64,000 bases of DNA from Synechococcus sp. NOUM97013 (GCF_014279815.1 NZ_CP047941.1:1240001-1304000), one strand, 5' to 3'. Positions 37,347 to 47,178 are shown, numbered from the stretch's first letter. Numbers and translations: made by a program. The notes: generated from the letters alone by a model not told the origin.

Positions 37347-39324
37347 CGTCCCAGGGGTCCATGCCGCGGCGACTGCTTCTCACGGGCTGGTCGTAACGCG
37401 ATTGCGGTGATGCCCAGGGGTCATCCTCCCAATCGTCTTCTGCGAAAAGCTCATCTTTCAAGGTGCCGAGTGTGCTCTTCAGTCCTTGCAACGGTCCAGC
37501 TTCAACCTGGCGTTCAGCGGTGAGACGCCGGTTGAGACCGAACAGGGCTTCCTGGAGGCCACTGACGGCCAGCTCCAGTTCCTGCAGATCATCCTGAGCC
37601 AGAAGATCCTGGACATCACGCACGCACATCTCAACGGCACGTTGCTGGCGTTCAGCGCCATATGGGCCAAGCTCAAGCGCGGCATCACGCAGCCTGCGCT
37701 CAGCCTGTGCCACCAGCGTCATTGCCGAATTGCGCCGTTCGATGGAGGCCCGCTTGCGCCGATCCTCATCAGCCCGCGCCTCGGCTTCCGCCAGCAGCCC
37801 CTGAATTTCATCTTCACTCAGGGTTGATCCACCCTGAATGGTCACCGACTGTTTGCGACCGGTGGTGCGATCCGTGGCGCTGACCTGAAGGATTCCGTTG
37901 GCATCGATGTCGAAGGCCACCTGAATCTGGGGAACACCGCGCGGTGCAGGAGGGATGCCTGAAAGGCGGAAACGTCCTAGGGATTTGTTGTCCGCAGCCA
38001 TCTGGCGCTCCCCTTGCCAGACGTGGATTTCAACCGACGATTGATTGGGCTCCGAGGTGCTGAACACGTCGGACTGACGCACCGGAATCTGGGTATTGCG
38101 TGGAATCAACACCTTCATCAGCCCACCGATCGTTTCAAGTCCAAGGGACAGCGGAGTGACGTCATTCAGCAACAGGTCCCTCAATTCACCGGTGATGATT
38201 CCGGCCTGAACGGCAGCACCGACAGCCACCACCTCATCGGGATTGACCGATTGGCAAGGATCATTCGGAATCAGGGTGCGCACCAGTTGCTGCACCATCG
38301 GCATCCGGGTGCTGCCACCCACCAGCACCACATCATCAATGTCTTCCGCCGTCCAGCCGGAATCACGCAGGGCTGACTGAACAGGAACGAGCAACCGATC
38401 GAGAAGATCCGGGCAAAGCCCTTCGAAAGTCTCGCGATCGAGGGTTGTTTCAATGTGAAGGGGACCATCAGCACCGGTGGCGATGAAAGGAAGCGACACC
38501 GGCGTGGTGGTGACACCAGAAAGTTCTTGCTTAGCTTTCTCCGCTGCTTCGGTCAGGCGCTGGAGTGCCTGTCGATCCCGCCGCAGATCAATGGCGTGTT
38601 CTTTCAGGAACGCTTCCGCCAGCCAATCAACAATGCGTTGGTCGAAATCATTGCCGCCGAGTTGTGTATCTCCATTGGTGGCTTTGACGTCGAACACTCC
38701 GTTTGCAATGCGAAGCAACGACACATCGAAGGTGCCACCACCGAGATCAAAAACCAGCGCACGGCGTACCGCACTGCGGTCAAAGCCATAGGCCAGTGCC
38801 GCAGCAGTGGGTTCATTGAGAATCCGCTCGACGTTGATGCCAGCGAGGCGACCGGCATCCCGGGTGGCTTGACGCTGTGCGTCATTGAAGTAAGCCGGCA
38901 CGGTGATCACCGCGGATTCCACCTCTTCTCCCAGGTATGTGGAGGCGTCATCCACCAGTTTGCGCAGGATGCTGGCGATCAATTCTTCCGGGGCATACTC
39001 CCGTTCGGTCTGCGGGCAAGCGACTCGAACGTTCCCCTGACTGTTGGCACGCACCGTGTACGGCACCGTGAGCGAACCGTCATCGAGCTCATCCCAAGCG
39101 CGACCCACAAAACGCTTGAGGTTGGAAAAAGTATTTCTGGGGTTGAGAACAAGCTGGCGTCGCGCTGGCTGTCCCACCAGAAGATCGTTGTCTTTGGTGT
39201 AGCCCAGCACAGAAGGCGTGGTCCGCGTGCCCTCGGCATTGGCAATCACCACTGGCCGCCCGGCCTCCAACACAGCCACGACGGAATTGGTGGTACCCAG
39301 GTCGATTCCGACGATCCGGCCCAT
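37330..39324 (-). CDS. dnaK: Chaperone DnaK (Hsp70), one of the cyanobacterial paralogs
   Basis: A 664-residue Hsp70 with the ATPase start [71 protein letters not shown] and the substrate domain [17 protein letters not shown]. The C-terminal end is acidic with repeated D-P-W/D-D-W units ([25 protein letters not shown]), unlike the EEVD-like tail of standard DnaK. Cyanobacteria carry several DnaK forms; the divergent tail and the linked dnaJ argue for a specialised paralog, but I cannot say which. pstC diverges upstream. Confidence 0.93.
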   Translation of the reverse strand: MGRIVGIDLGTTNSVVAVLEAGRPVVIANAEGTRTTPSVLGYTKDNDLLVGQPARRQLVLNPRNTFSNLKRFVGRAWDELDDGSLTVPYTVRANSQGNVRVACPQTEREYAPEELIASILRKLVDDASTYLGEEVESAVITVPAYFNDAQRQATRDAGRLAGINVERILNEPTAAALAYGFDRSAVRRALVFDLGGGTFDVSLLRIANGVFDVKATNGDTQLGGNDFDQRIVDWLAEAFLKEHAIDLRRDRQALQRLTEAAEKAKQELSGVTTTPVSLPFIATGADGPLHIETTLDRETFEGLCPDLLDRLLVPVQSALRDSGWTAEDIDDVVLVGGSTRMPMVQQLVRTLIPNDPCQSVNPDEVVAVGAAVQAGIITGELRDLLLNDVTPLSLGLETIGGLMKVLIPRNTQIPVRQSDVFSTSEPNQSSVEIHVWQGERQMAADNKSLGRFRLSGIPPAPRGVPQIQVAFDIDANGILQVSATDRTTGRKQSVTIQGGSTLSEDEIQGLLAEAEARADEDRRKRASIERRNSAMTLVAQAERRLRDAALELGPYGAERQQRAVEMCVRDVQDLLAQDDLQELELAVSGLQEALFGLNRRLTAERQVEAGPLQGLKSTLGTLKDELFAEDDWEDDPWASPQSRYDQPVRSSRRGMDPWDDDNFR

Positions 39325-39472
39325 AAACGCCTGTGGGGAATCCCACGGTAACGGCCCAAACCCGTCTCTCCCAGTCCCAGCGGCGATGACGGACCAAGAA
39401 AAGGGCTTTTAAAGCTCTCTTAGTGATGGATTGACTGACCTGCCGGTACGTTCAAAGGAACGGCCGTTTGGC

Positions 39473-40420
39473 ATGGCAAGCCCAGAAGACCTGTATCTGT
39501 TGCGGCGCCGTCCAACAGTTGAGAAAGCGATCGACGGTGGTTTCAAGCTCACATCGGCACTGCTGGCGACCGTTGTGGCCGTTGTGTTGTTGTTCATCCT
39601 CTACGTGGTGTTCTCGGGTGCCCTCGATTCGATGGGCCGTTACGGCTGGAAATTTCTGGTGACCTCCAACTGGAACCCGGTGAAGGACGAGTACGGCGCC
39701 TTCACCGCCATCTACGGAACACTGATCACCTCATTGCTGTCGCTGTTGATCGCTGTTCCCCTTGGTGTAGGAACGGCGATTTTCATCACAGAGAACATCA
39801 TTCCGCGCCGGATCCGCTCGGTGATCGGGCTGATGGTGGAACTTCTGGCAGCGATCCCTTCCGTGGTGTTGGGGCTCTGGGCGATTTTCGTGATGGAGCC
39901 GTTCATTCGCCCAGGCCTGGAATTTCTGCATGCCGTTCTGGGGTGGCTGCCCTTTTTCTCGACGACGCCACAGGGCCCCGGTATCGCTCCTGCGGTGCTG
40001 ATTCTTGTTGTGATGATCCTGCCGATCATCACAGCCATCTCGCGGGATGCTCTCAATCAGGTTCCAATGAAACTGAGACAGGCGGCTTATGGAGTGGGAA
40101 CGACCCGGTGGGGAGCCATCATGAATGTGATGTTGCCAGCTGCGATCTCAGGCATCGTGGGAGGCGTGATGCTGGCTTTGGGGCGTGCCATGGGGGAAAC
40201 GCTCGCCGTCACCATGATCATTGGCAACTCCAACACATTCAGTTGGTCACTACTCGCACCGGGAAATACGATTTCGGCCATGCTCGCCAACCAGTTCGGT
40301 GAGGCGGATGGAAGTCAAGTGTCATCGCTGATGTATGCCGCTTTTGTGCTGATGCTGCTCACGTTGGCGGTGAATGTTCTGGCCCAGTGGCTGGTGAAAC
40401 GACTGAGCCTGAAGTACTGA
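39473..40420 (+). CDS. pstC: Phosphate ABC transporter permease PstC
   Basis: First inner-membrane subunit of the high-affinity phosphate importer. The 315-residue protein has about six transmembrane helices (first at ALLATVVAVVLLFILYVVF), a TAIYGTLITSLLSLLIAVPLG segment at the start of the permease domain, and the ATPase-coupling loop APAVLILVVMILPIITAISRD into RQAAYGVGTTRWGAIM. I start at the ATG at 39473; the frame also has a TTG at 39431. pstA follows after two bases. No phosphate-binding pstS is nearby. Confidence 0.92.
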   Translation: MASPEDLYLLRRRPTVEKAIDGGFKLTSALLATVVAVVLLFILYVVFSGALDSMGRYGWKFLVTSNWNPVKDEYGAFTAIYGTLITSLLSLLIAVPLGVGTAIFITENIIPRRIRSVIGLMVELLAAIPSVVLGLWAIFVMEPFIRPGLEFLHAVLGWLPFFSTTPQGPGIAPAVLILVVMILPIITAISRDALNQVPMKLRQAAYGVGTTRWGAIMNVMLPAAISGIVGGVMLALGRAMGETLAVTMIIGNSNTFSWSLLAPGNTISAMLANQFGEADGSQVSSLMYAAFVLMLLTLAVNVLAQWLVKRLSLKY

Positions 40421-40422
40421 CC

Positions 40423-41334
40423 ATGGCCTATCCCACATCATCAGCGTCGATCAATGGCATGCCGGATTTGTCCTACCGGCATGGATTAAGACGCAATCTG
40501 ATCAGTCGCTTGTTGAGCGTCCTCGCAGCGTTGTTTTCTGCCATCGCCGTGCTGCCTTTGGTGGCCGTTTTGGCCTATGTGCTGATCAAAGGCGGCAGCA
40601 TGCTCAGCCCGAGCTTGTTCACAGAGTTGCCGCCTGCTCCGGGGCTCTCAGGTGGTGGAATCGGCAACGCCATTCTCGGCAGCATCCTCGTGACGGTGAT
40701 CGCTGCGTTGATCGCCATCCCAGTGGGCGTCGGAGGAGGGATCTACGTCGCTGAATATTCCAGGGGTGGAACATTCGCTCAGTTCATCCGCTTCGGCACC
40801 AATGTGATGTCGGGTGTTCCTTCGATCATCGCGGGCGTTTTTGTTTACTCCACAATCGTTGCAACGCGAATCTTTTTCGGGAATTCATATAGCGCGCTCG
40901 CGGGTGGGATCGCACTTTCTGTGCTGATGCTCCCCACCGTGATCAAGACCACTGACGAGGGGTTGAAGCTGGTTCCAAACGATCTTCGGCGGGCAGCACT
41001 GGGGGTTGGAGCCTCCAAATTCGTCACGATCATCCGGATCACACTGCCATCAGCCTTCACGCCGATAGCCACAGGGGTGGTGTTGTCCATCGCCAGGGCG
41101 GCTGGAGAGACGGCTCCGCTCATCTTCACAGCGTTGTTCTCTCCCTTCTGGCCGGGGGGTGTGGATGCGGTGTTCAATCCGATTGCAACCCTGTCGGTGC
41201 TCATTTACAACTTCGCGACGCTTCCCTATGAACCGCAGATCGAGCTCGCCTGGGCTGCGTCTTTCGTGCTTCTGATGTTCATTTTGGTCATCAACCTGTT
41301 CGCGCGCTGGCTGGGACGGCTCGCCACGCGTTAA
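40423..41334 (+). CDS. pstA: Phosphate ABC transporter permease PstA
   Basis: Second permease of the phosphate importer, 303 residues with six membrane segments, starting with an N-terminal cytoplasmic tail and the helix LLSVLAALFSAIAVLPLVAV. Typical PstA blocks are GGIGNAILGSILVTVIAALIAIPVG, GVPSIIAGVFVYS, and the coupling loop LSVLMLPTVIKTTDEGLKLVPNDLRRAALGVGASK (in two parts). The ATG at 40423 comes two bases after the pstC stop, indicating coupled translation. pstB follows 55 bases downstream. Confidence 0.94.
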   Translation: MAYPTSSASINGMPDLSYRHGLRRNLISRLLSVLAALFSAIAVLPLVAVLAYVLIKGGSMLSPSLFTELPPAPGLSGGGIGNAILGSILVTVIAALIAIPVGVGGGIYVAEYSRGGTFAQFIRFGTNVMSGVPSIIAGVFVYSTIVATRIFFGNSYSALAGGIALSVLMLPTVIKTTDEGLKLVPNDLRRAALGVGASKFVTIIRITLPSAFTPIATGVVLSIARAAGETAPLIFTALFSPFWPGGVDAVFNPIATLSVLIYNFATLPYEPQIELAWAASFVLLMFILVINLFARWLGRLATR

Positions 41335-41389
41335 CCCCCCCGAAGAGTCCTGATCATTTCCGTCGACTTCACCCGTTTCCTTTGCCGCC

Positions 41390-42205
41390 ATGACGTTCAC
41401 CAGCGCGCCTCCTTCTGAAGTTTCTGCAGACACCTGCATCTCGATTCAGAACGCCACCATCAGCTATGGCAACTATGAAGCGGTGAAAAATGTTTACTGC
41501 GACATCCCTCGAGGACAGGTCACAGCCTTTATCGGTCCTTCTGGTTGCGGCAAATCAACCGTGTTGAGAGCCTTGAATCGCATGAATGACTTGATCGAGA
41601 ACTGCTCGCTCAAAGGTCGTGTGCTGTTCGATGGTGTTGATCTGTATGCACCAAATGTTGATCCTGTTGAGGTGAGACGTCGTATCGGCATGGTGTTTCA
41701 ACAGCCTAATCCCTTCCCGAAAAGCATTTACGAAAACATTGCATTCGGCGCTCGGATCAATGGATACAGCGGAGACATGGATGAACTCGTTGAGCGCTCG
41801 CTTCGACAGGCAGCTGTCTGGGACGAATGCAAGGACAAGCTCAACGAAAGCGGCTATTCCCTGTCGGGCGGTCAACAACAGCGTCTCTGCATTGCTCGGA
41901 CCATCGCCATTCAACCGGAGGTCATCCTGATGGATGAACCCTGTTCAGCACTGGATCCGATCTCCACCTTGAAAATCGAGGAAACAATGCACGAGTTGAA
42001 AAAAAGTTTCACCATTGTGATCGTCACCCATAACATGCAGCAGGCCGTTCGTGTCAGCGACATGACGGCATTTTTCAATGCTGAGGCGGTTGAAGGGGGT
42101 TCAGGAAAAGTCGGATATCTGGTTGAGTTCAACAAAACAGATACGATTTTCAACGCGCCAACACAACAGACCACACAGGATTACGTTTCAGGCCGCTTCG
42201 GTTAA
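41390..42205 (+). CDS. pstB: Phosphate ABC transporter ATPase PstB
   Basis: ATP-binding subunit that drives PstAC. The 271-residue chain has Walker [21 protein letters not shown] near residue 50, the Q-loop [21 protein letters not shown], the [16 protein letters not shown] signature, Walker [18 protein letters not shown] and the H-loop [13 protein letters not shown]; the [10 protein letters not shown] and MNDLI elements are PstB-specific. Parts of the gene (for example 41640-41700) have visibly lower GC than the surrounding region. A minus-strand tRNA gene follows. Confidence 0.96.
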   Translation: MTFTSAPPSEVSADTCISIQNATISYGNYEAVKNVYCDIPRGQVTAFIGPSGCGKSTVLRALNRMNDLIENCSLKGRVLFDGVDLYAPNVDPVEVRRRIGMVFQQPNPFPKSIYENIAFGARINGYSGDMDELVERSLRQAAVWDECKDKLNESGYSLSGGQQQRLCIARTIAIQPEVILMDEPCSALDPISTLKIEETMHELKKSFTIVIVTHNMQQAVRVSDMTAFFNAEAVEGGSGKVGYLVEFNKTDTIFNAPTQQTTQDYVSGRFG

Positions 42206-42257
42206 TTGTTAGTTGTTCCTCTGGAATCAACCAGAAAACCAATCGCGATTGGGCAAT

Positions 42258-42280
42258 AAAAAACCGGCCTGAAGGCCGGT
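42258..42280 (-). terminator. Rho-independent terminator after tRNA-Ser
   Basis: Read on the minus strand, bases 42280-42258 form a perfect 7-bp stem (ACCGGCC with GGCCGGT) around a four-base loop, followed by six U residues. It lies 6 bases past the 3' end of the tRNA gene and is correctly oriented to end its transcript. It has no U tract on the plus side, so it would not efficiently terminate pstB. Confidence 0.85.
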
Positions 42281-42286
42281 ATGGAA

Positions 42287-42373
42287 CGGAGAGGGAGGGA
42301 TTCGAACCCTCGATAGAGTTGCCCCTATACAGCATTTCCAGTGCTGCGCCTTCGACCACTCGGCCACCTCTCC
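42287..42373 (-). tRNA. tRNA-Ser (anticodon GGA)
   Basis: The 87-base gene folds as a class II tRNA. The 7-bp acceptor stem is GGAGAGG with CCTCTCC and the discriminator base is G at 42287. The D-arm has GGCCGAGTGG and the anticodon loop CTGGAAA carries GGA at 42339-42337. The long variable arm and a T-arm with GGTTCGAATCC are present. Long variable arm plus GGA identify serine (UCC/UCU codons). CCA is not encoded. A terminator follows immediately. Confidence 0.95.
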
Positions 42374-42398
42374 AGGGGCATCGTGGGGCACGGGTGAG

Positions 42399-42404
42399 AA
42401 TGTA
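42399..42404 (-). promoter_or_regulatory. Possible -10 box for tRNA-Ser
   Basis: On the minus strand the hexamer TACATT lies 26 bases before the mature tRNA 5' end, at a reasonable distance for a sigma-70 -10 element. No good -35 is visible at 16-18 bases, where the ferredoxin start codon region lies. Weak support from position and match only. Confidence 0.3.
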
Positions 42405-42427
42405 GCAGGGCGTTTCACAAGCACTGC

Positions 42428-42796
42428 ATGAGGCCGAGTCATCGGGTCACCATTCACTGGCGCCAGGAGGGTCGGGTGATCTCCCATGAGGTGCCTGAAG
42501 GGGATTACATCCTGCAGAGCTTTGAACAGCAGGGCGATCCCCTGCCCTTTTCCTGCCGGAACGGCTGTTGCACCAGCTGTGCTGTGCGCGTCCAGGAGGG
42601 GGAACTGGATCAACGCGAGGCGATGGGGCTCTCGAGAGAATTGCGTGCCCAGGGTTACGGACTGTTGTGCGTTGCCCGAGCCATCGGTCCTCTGGTGGCG
42701 GAAACACAGGATGAAGATGAGGTCTATGAACTTCAGTTCGGACGTCACTTCGGTCGTGGTCAGGTGACTTCAGGTCTCCCGCTAGACGAGGAATGA
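42428..42796 (+). CDS. Plant-type [2Fe-2S] ferredoxin
   Basis: A 122-residue ferredoxin of the PetF fold. The cluster ligands are the C-x4-C-x2-C set in [15 protein letters not shown] (near residues 43-51) and the later Cys in [13 protein letters not shown]. An extra cysteine sits directly before the second ligand, where most PetF have Ala. The C-terminal extension ([16 protein letters not shown]) is longer than in photosynthetic PetF, which suggests a paralog with a non-photosynthetic partner. Its stop overlaps the IMPase start by four bases. Confidence 0.9.
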   Translation: MRPSHRVTIHWRQEGRVISHEVPEGDYILQSFEQQGDPLPFSCRNGCCTSCAVRVQEGELDQREAMGLSRELRAQGYGLLCVARAIGPLVAETQDEDEVYELQFGRHFGRGQVTSGLPLDEE

Positions 42797-43662
42797 TGCA
42801 CGCTCCACTCGATTGTTCAGCTGTGGCCAGCGAGGCGGGACTCAGCCCCTCACGGCTGGAAGAGCTCAGCCAGGTGGCGCGCACGGCAGCGGACCTGGGG
42901 GGCACGGTGTTGATGCAGCACTACGGACGTCTGGACAGCATCCAACAGAAGGCCCGAGCGGGAGACCTGGTCACCAGCGCGGATCTAGCCGCAGAAGAAG
43001 CCGTGCTCGAATCACTGAAGGCAGCCACCTCCAACATTCCCGTTCTGGCCGAGGAATCAGGCTCCAGCGGTGACACTTCCTGTCTCTGCTGGTGTGTGGA
43101 CCCCTTGGATGGCACCACCAACTTCGCTCACGGCTATCCCTTCTTTGCCACCTCTGTTGGGCTGCTTTGGCAGGGTCAGCCCATCCTCGGTGCCATCGCG
43201 GTCCCCTTCCTCAAGGAGCTGTTTTGGTGCTGCCCAGGCGTCGGCGCTTATCTGCATGACCAGCGCATTGCTGTCACCGACTGCAATGCGCTAGAGGACA
43301 GCCTTCTGGTGACCGGGTTCGCCTATGACCGTCGAGAACTTGAAGACAACAATTACGCAGAGTTCTGTCGGCTGACCCACCGCACCCACGGCGTACGCAG
43401 AGGTGGAGCTGCGGCAGTGGACCTGGCCTACGTGGCTGCCGGGCGTCTCGACGGTTACTGGGAGCGGGGACTATCGCCATGGGACCTGACCGCGGGTGCT
43501 GCTCTGGTCGTCATGGCAGGGGGCCGCGTCAGTGACTACAAGGCGGCGTCGTACTCCGTGAGCACAGGCCGCATCCTGGCCACCGGACCGGCGCTGCATG
43601 ACCACCTTCAGGCGGAGCTCGACACCACCCACCCCTTACCGGAGCATCTCTACGCCAGCTGA
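42793..43662 (+). CDS. Inositol monophosphatase family protein
   Basis: A 289-residue Mg-dependent sugar or inositol phosphatase. The family metal site is clear: LAEESG near residue 93, WCVDPLDGTTNFAHGYPFF near residue 100, and ERGLSPWDLTAGAALVVMAGG near residue 230. Members hydrolyse inositol-1-phosphate, histidinol phosphate or related compounds; the substrate is not certain here. It starts in an ATGATG that overlaps the ferredoxin stop, and hisZ follows 42 bases downstream. Confidence 0.92.
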   Translation: MMHAPLDCSAVASEAGLSPSRLEELSQVARTAADLGGTVLMQHYGRLDSIQQKARAGDLVTSADLAAEEAVLESLKAATSNIPVLAEESGSSGDTSCLCWCVDPLDGTTNFAHGYPFFATSVGLLWQGQPILGAIAVPFLKELFWCCPGVGAYLHDQRIAVTDCNALEDSLLVTGFAYDRRELEDNNYAEFCRLTHRTHGVRRGGAAAVDLAYVAAGRLDGYWERGLSPWDLTAGAALVVMAGGRVSDYKAASYSVSTGRILATGPALHDHLQAELDTTHPLPEHLYAS

Positions 43663-43704
43663 ACCCCTGGCCGTGGGATCCTGATCGGATCAGCGACGTG
43701 CGTG

Positions 43705-44883
43705 ATGGCCCTGCAACCCGCCTCTGGCGTGAGAGATCTCAATCCTCAGCAGGTGCAGCGCAACCAGGAGCTCAGAGAAACCCTGGCAGGCGTCTTCCGA
43801 CTCTGGGGTTTTGAAGAGGTCACCCCACCACGGATCGAGCGCATGGACACGCTCAAGGCTGGAGGTGCCATTGACAGCAGAGACATTGTTCGACTGGTGG
43901 CTGATGAACCGCTGGGGCTGCGACCGGAATTGACGGCATCCATCGCCAGAGCAGCCTGCACCCGACTGCAGGAACGTCACCGGCCCTTGAGGCTTTGGAG
44001 TTGCGGAACAGTCTTTGAGTCAAGAGTGGCCGATGAAGGCGGCCAGTGCATCGAGGAAATTCTCCATTGCGGCGTTGAGCTGTTCGGTGGTGTAGGCGTT
44101 GAAGCGGAGCTGGAACTGTTCAGCCTGTTGATGGCTTCGATGGGCGCCTTGCAACTCGAACCCCGACATCAGCCCAAGCTGCTGATCGGTCACACCGATC
44201 TATTGAATCTGCTGTTGAAACCCTTTGAGGGCACGCTTCGCGATCGAATCAGAAGTTGCCTCAGCCAGTACGACCGTCTGGGTCTCCGGGAGCTGGTGAC
44301 AGACACCGAAGAACTGAACCTGTTGTGTTCCTGGCTTGACCAGCGCGGAACAGCACAAGACATCCTGGCGAGGCTGCAGCGTGACTACCCCGATCAACCA
44401 GTTCTGAACCGACTGAAGCGACTGATCGATCACTTGATTCCACTGGCTCAGGCCTCAGGTGTGCAGCTCCAACTGGATCCCACCTTCCAACCCCACTACG
44501 AGCTCTATGACGGCATCGTGCTTCAACTGGTCTGTCAGGGATCTTCTGCACCGGTGGTGATTGCCCGCGGAGGTCGTTACGACGCTCTGGTGCAACGTCT
44601 GGGCGGTGAAGGAACCGACGCGACAGGCATGGGCTTCAGCTACTGCGTCGATCACATCCGCAATCTCCCTGGCGACACAGCAAAGGCAGCCGATGAAGTG
44701 TCATCCGCACTGGTCTGCTTCAGCAACCAGCAAAGCCTGGAACAAGCGTTAAACCATCAGGCGACCTTGCATGCGGCTGACAGGGTGTCGCTGCTGGATC
44801 ACAGGCCATGCCAGAACCGCGATGAAGCCGAACGTCGACTGGCGCATTCGGGATGCCAGACCCTCGAATGGATCGGTGACTAG
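43705..44883 (+). CDS. hisZ: ATP phosphoribosyltransferase regulatory subunit HisZ
   Basis: HisZ is a HisRS-like, catalytically inactive partner of short-form HisG in the first step of histidine synthesis. The 392-residue protein starts ALQPASGVRDLNPQQVQRNQ, has a histidyl-synthetase-like motif 2 (SCGTVFESRVADEGGQCIEEI) and motif 3 region (VIARGGRYDALVQRLGG, ATGMGFSYCVD), and lacks the C-terminal anticodon-binding domain. The ATG at 43705 is preceded by a GTG at 43702. Short-form hisG should lie elsewhere. Confidence 0.9.
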   Translation: MALQPASGVRDLNPQQVQRNQELRETLAGVFRLWGFEEVTPPRIERMDTLKAGGAIDSRDIVRLVADEPLGLRPELTASIARAACTRLQERHRPLRLWSCGTVFESRVADEGGQCIEEILHCGVELFGGVGVEAELELFSLLMASMGALQLEPRHQPKLLIGHTDLLNLLLKPFEGTLRDRIRSCLSQYDRLGLRELVTDTEELNLLCSWLDQRGTAQDILARLQRDYPDQPVLNRLKRLIDHLIPLAQASGVQLQLDPTFQPHYELYDGIVLQLVCQGSSAPVVIARGGRYDALVQRLGGEGTDATGMGFSYCVDHIRNLPGDTAKAADEVSSALVCFSNQQSLEQALNHQATLHAADRVSLLDHRPCQNRDEAERRLAHSGCQTLEWIGD

Positions 44884-44907
44884 GATCGCTCGACCCAGAT
44901 CGGAGTT

Positions 44908-45129
44908 ATGGCTCACACCATCGTTACGGATGTCTGCGAAGGGGTCTCCGACTGTGTTGATGCCTGCCCGGTGGCATGCATCAACCCTGGTAAAGGCAAA
45001 AACAAGAAGGGCACTGATTTTTTCTGGATCGACTTCGACACCTGCATCGACTGCGGCATCTGTCTTCAGGTCTGCCCTGTTGATGGCGCGATCCTGCCTG
45101 AAGAACGCGCCGATCTTCAGCGAAGCTGA
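44908..45129 (+). CDS. Ferredoxin with two iron-sulfur cluster motifs (7Fe/8Fe type)
   Basis: A 73-residue bacterial-type ferredoxin. The first cysteine group is in VCEGVSDCVDACPVACINP and the second, a standard CxxCxxCxxxCP, is CIDCGICLQVCPVDG. The first has an expanded spacing (CEGVSDCVDAC), as in 3Fe-4S/4Fe-4S ferredoxins. It is cytoplasmic and carries electrons at low potential; partners are unknown. Its short spacing from hisZ (24 bases) may mean co-transcription, and htpG begins 86 bases after it. Confidence 0.93.
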   Translation: MAHTIVTDVCEGVSDCVDACPVACINPGKGKNKKGTDFFWIDFDTCIDCGICLQVCPVDGAILPEERADLQRS

Positions 45130-45195
45130 CACGAGAACGTTCGGGAAACTCACCAGACAAGCTCTTGATGCGGGGATGAGGCCCTGACTAATTTT

Positions 45196-45215
45196 CAGCA
45201 AGCTCATGCTTGCTG
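45196..45215 (+). promoter_or_regulatory. Perfect hairpin abutting the htpG start codon
   Basis: An 8-bp inverted repeat, CAGCAAGC (45196-45203) and GCTTGCTG (45208-45215), flanks a TCAT loop, and one more U-A pair would use the A of the htpG ATG at 45216. In the mRNA this would fold exactly over the ribosome footprint. It could act as a temperature-sensitive translational switch or as a dyad operator in DNA. No U tract follows, so it is not a terminator. Confidence 0.45.
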
Positions 45216-47117
45216 ATGTCGGTGCTCGAACAGGGTCAGATTCAGATCCACACGGAAAATATCTTCCCGATCATCAAGAAGGCCGTTTATTCCGGCCATG
45301 AAGTGTTCCTCAGGGAACTCGTCAGCAACGGCACCGATGCCATCAGCAAGCGCCGCATGGCAGCCATGGCTGGTGACTGTGCCGAAGGAGATGAAGGTCG
45401 CATCAATATCACTGTGGATAGGGAAGCCAAAACCCTGACCATTAGTGACAACGGGATCGGCATGTCGGCCGACGAGGTGAAACGCTATATCAACCAGGTT
45501 GCCTTCTCCAGTGCAGAGGATTTTCTAGAGAAATACAAGCAAGAGTCAGACGCGATCATTGGTCATTTCGGACTGGGGTTTTACTCCAGTTTCATGGTGG
45601 CCAAGGAGGTTGAGCTGATCACCCAGTCAGCCCGACCGGATGAATCCGCAGTTCGCTGGGTCTGCGATGGATCTCCGGCCTTCAAACTTGAAAGCCATGA
45701 ACGCCCGGAACCCGGTACAGATGTAATCCTGCATCTGATGGATGAAGAGCTGGAATATCTAGAACCGGCACGGATTCGCACGCTGATCACTCAGTACTGC
45801 GACTTCATGCCCGTTGACGTCCAACTCGAGGGAGAAAGCGTCAACAAACGTGATCCTGCATGGCGCAAAAGTCCTCGCGACATGACGGATCAGGACTATA
45901 TCGATCTGTACCGATACTTGTATCCCTTCCAGGGTGATCCTTTGCTCTGGGTGCACCTCAATACGGACTACCCCTACACCCTTCAGGGGATCCTTTATTT
46001 CCCGCAAGCTCTTGGTCGTGCTGACTGGGAAAAGGGAGACATCCGCTTGTATTGCAACCAGGTGTATGTCAGTGACTCAATTAAAGAGATCGTTCCCCGC
46101 TATCTACTGCCTTTACGAGGGGTGATCGACTCCCCTGACATTCCTTTGAACGTGAGCAGAAGTGCGCTTCAGACTGATCGCAAAGTGCGTTCCATCGGCA
46201 ACTTTGTTGCCAAAAAAGTTGCTGATCGTCTGAAGAGCCTCAAACGTGATGAGCCGGAGAACTACGCAAAGGCTTGGGAAGCCCTGGCACCGTTCGTGAA
46301 GATCGGCGCCATGGAAGACGAGAAATTCGCAGAACAGGTCTCAGAACTGATTCTTTTCGCCACAACCGCCGATCCAGTGGATGGTGAGGATGGTCCCATC
46401 AGGGCTAGCGAGCGGTCTTACACAACGATTGCCTCCTATCAGTCGCGACAGGCTGACCCGCAATCGAAGCTGATTCTGTACTGCACCGATGAGGTGGCAC
46501 AGGCAGGTGCCTTATCCCTCTGGAAAAGCCAGGGTGCAGAAATCCTGTTTGCAGAAACCGTGATCGACAGCCAATTCATTCCTTGGCTGGAGTCGAACAA
46601 TGATCAATACCAGTTCCAGCGCGTGGATGCTGAGCTGGACGAAAGCCTGAGGGATGAACAACCTGAAATCAGTGACCAAGACGGGGAAACCCAGAGCGAA
46701 GCGATCCGATCTCTGATCAAAGAGGCTCTGGATAACGACAAGGTCACCGTTCAGGTTCAGGCTCTGAAGGGTGGTGAGGAGGCGCCGGCGGCCATGATTC
46801 TTCTTCCTGAACAGATGCGCCGAATGAACGACATCGGCGCGTTGATGGATCAGCGGTTACCGGGACTACCCGACCATCACGTTCTGCTGATCAATCGCAG
46901 CCACCCAATGGTCGAAGGTCTGCAAAAGCTCTCAGCAGGCAGTGTTCTGGTCGGGACCGCACAAGCCTCACCCAGCAAAGCCCTGGCCAGTGAACTGGCG
47001 CGTCATCTCTACGACATGGCCCGACTGGGTGTGGGCGGATTGGAACCCAATGAACTGGCCGGCTTTCAAACACGCAGTTCCAAGCTGATGTCCGAGCTAA
47101 TGGCGAGAGGCCAATGA
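45216..47117 (+). CDS. htpG: Chaperone HtpG (Hsp90)
   Basis: A 633-residue Hsp90 homologue. The N-terminal ATPase domain has [18 protein letters not shown] near residue 30, [39 protein letters not shown] and GTDVILHLM; the middle domain has [21 protein letters not shown], and the C-terminal dimerisation domain is present. The linker between N and middle domains is short, as in bacterial HtpG. I start at the ATG at 45216 ([18 protein letters not shown]); a TTG six bases upstream lies inside the hairpin. In cyanobacteria HtpG is induced by heat and helps phycobilisome and tetrapyrrole proteins. Confidence 0.96.
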   Translation: MSVLEQGQIQIHTENIFPIIKKAVYSGHEVFLRELVSNGTDAISKRRMAAMAGDCAEGDEGRINITVDREAKTLTISDNGIGMSADEVKRYINQVAFSSAEDFLEKYKQESDAIIGHFGLGFYSSFMVAKEVELITQSARPDESAVRWVCDGSPAFKLESHERPEPGTDVILHLMDEELEYLEPARIRTLITQYCDFMPVDVQLEGESVNKRDPAWRKSPRDMTDQDYIDLYRYLYPFQGDPLLWVHLNTDYPYTLQGILYFPQALGRADWEKGDIRLYCNQVYVSDSIKEIVPRYLLPLRGVIDSPDIPLNVSRSALQTDRKVRSIGNFVAKKVADRLKSLKRDEPENYAKAWEALAPFVKIGAMEDEKFAEQVSELILFATTADPVDGEDGPIRASERSYTTIASYQSRQADPQSKLILYCTDEVAQAGALSLWKSQGAEILFAETVIDSQFIPWLESNNDQYQFQRVDAELDESLRDEQPEISDQDGETQSEAIRSLIKEALDNDKVTVQVQALKGGEEAPAAMILLPEQMRRMNDIGALMDQRLPGLPDHHVLLINRSHPMVEGLQKLSAGSVLVGTAQASPSKALASELARHLYDMARLGVGGLEPNELAGFQTRSSKLMSELMARGQ

Positions 47118-47178
47118 GTCACTCAATTTGCTAGGTTGGATGCTTGGCCATTGGCCAGTGATTCAGAGGATCAACATC

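Noticed and set aside
39333-39346. Hairpin GTGGG/CCCAC upstream of dnaK
   Set aside because: Only a 5-bp stem lying 8 bases before the start codon and leaving the AGG free. It is too weak to propose as a thermometer, although it resembles the position of the htpG hairpin.
38455-39351. A 298-codon plus-strand open frame opposite dnaK, and similar long frames opposite leuS (22611-23615) and pyk (60785-61711)
   Set aside because: They lie wholly opposite strongly conserved genes, have His- and Gly-rich compositions typical of antisense frames in GC-rich DNA, and match no family I know.
39325-39472. Pho box upstream of pstC
   Set aside because: TTTTAAAG and TCTTAGTG occur near 39408-39426 with a three-base spacer, but they deviate too much from the PhoB-type direct repeat to be called.
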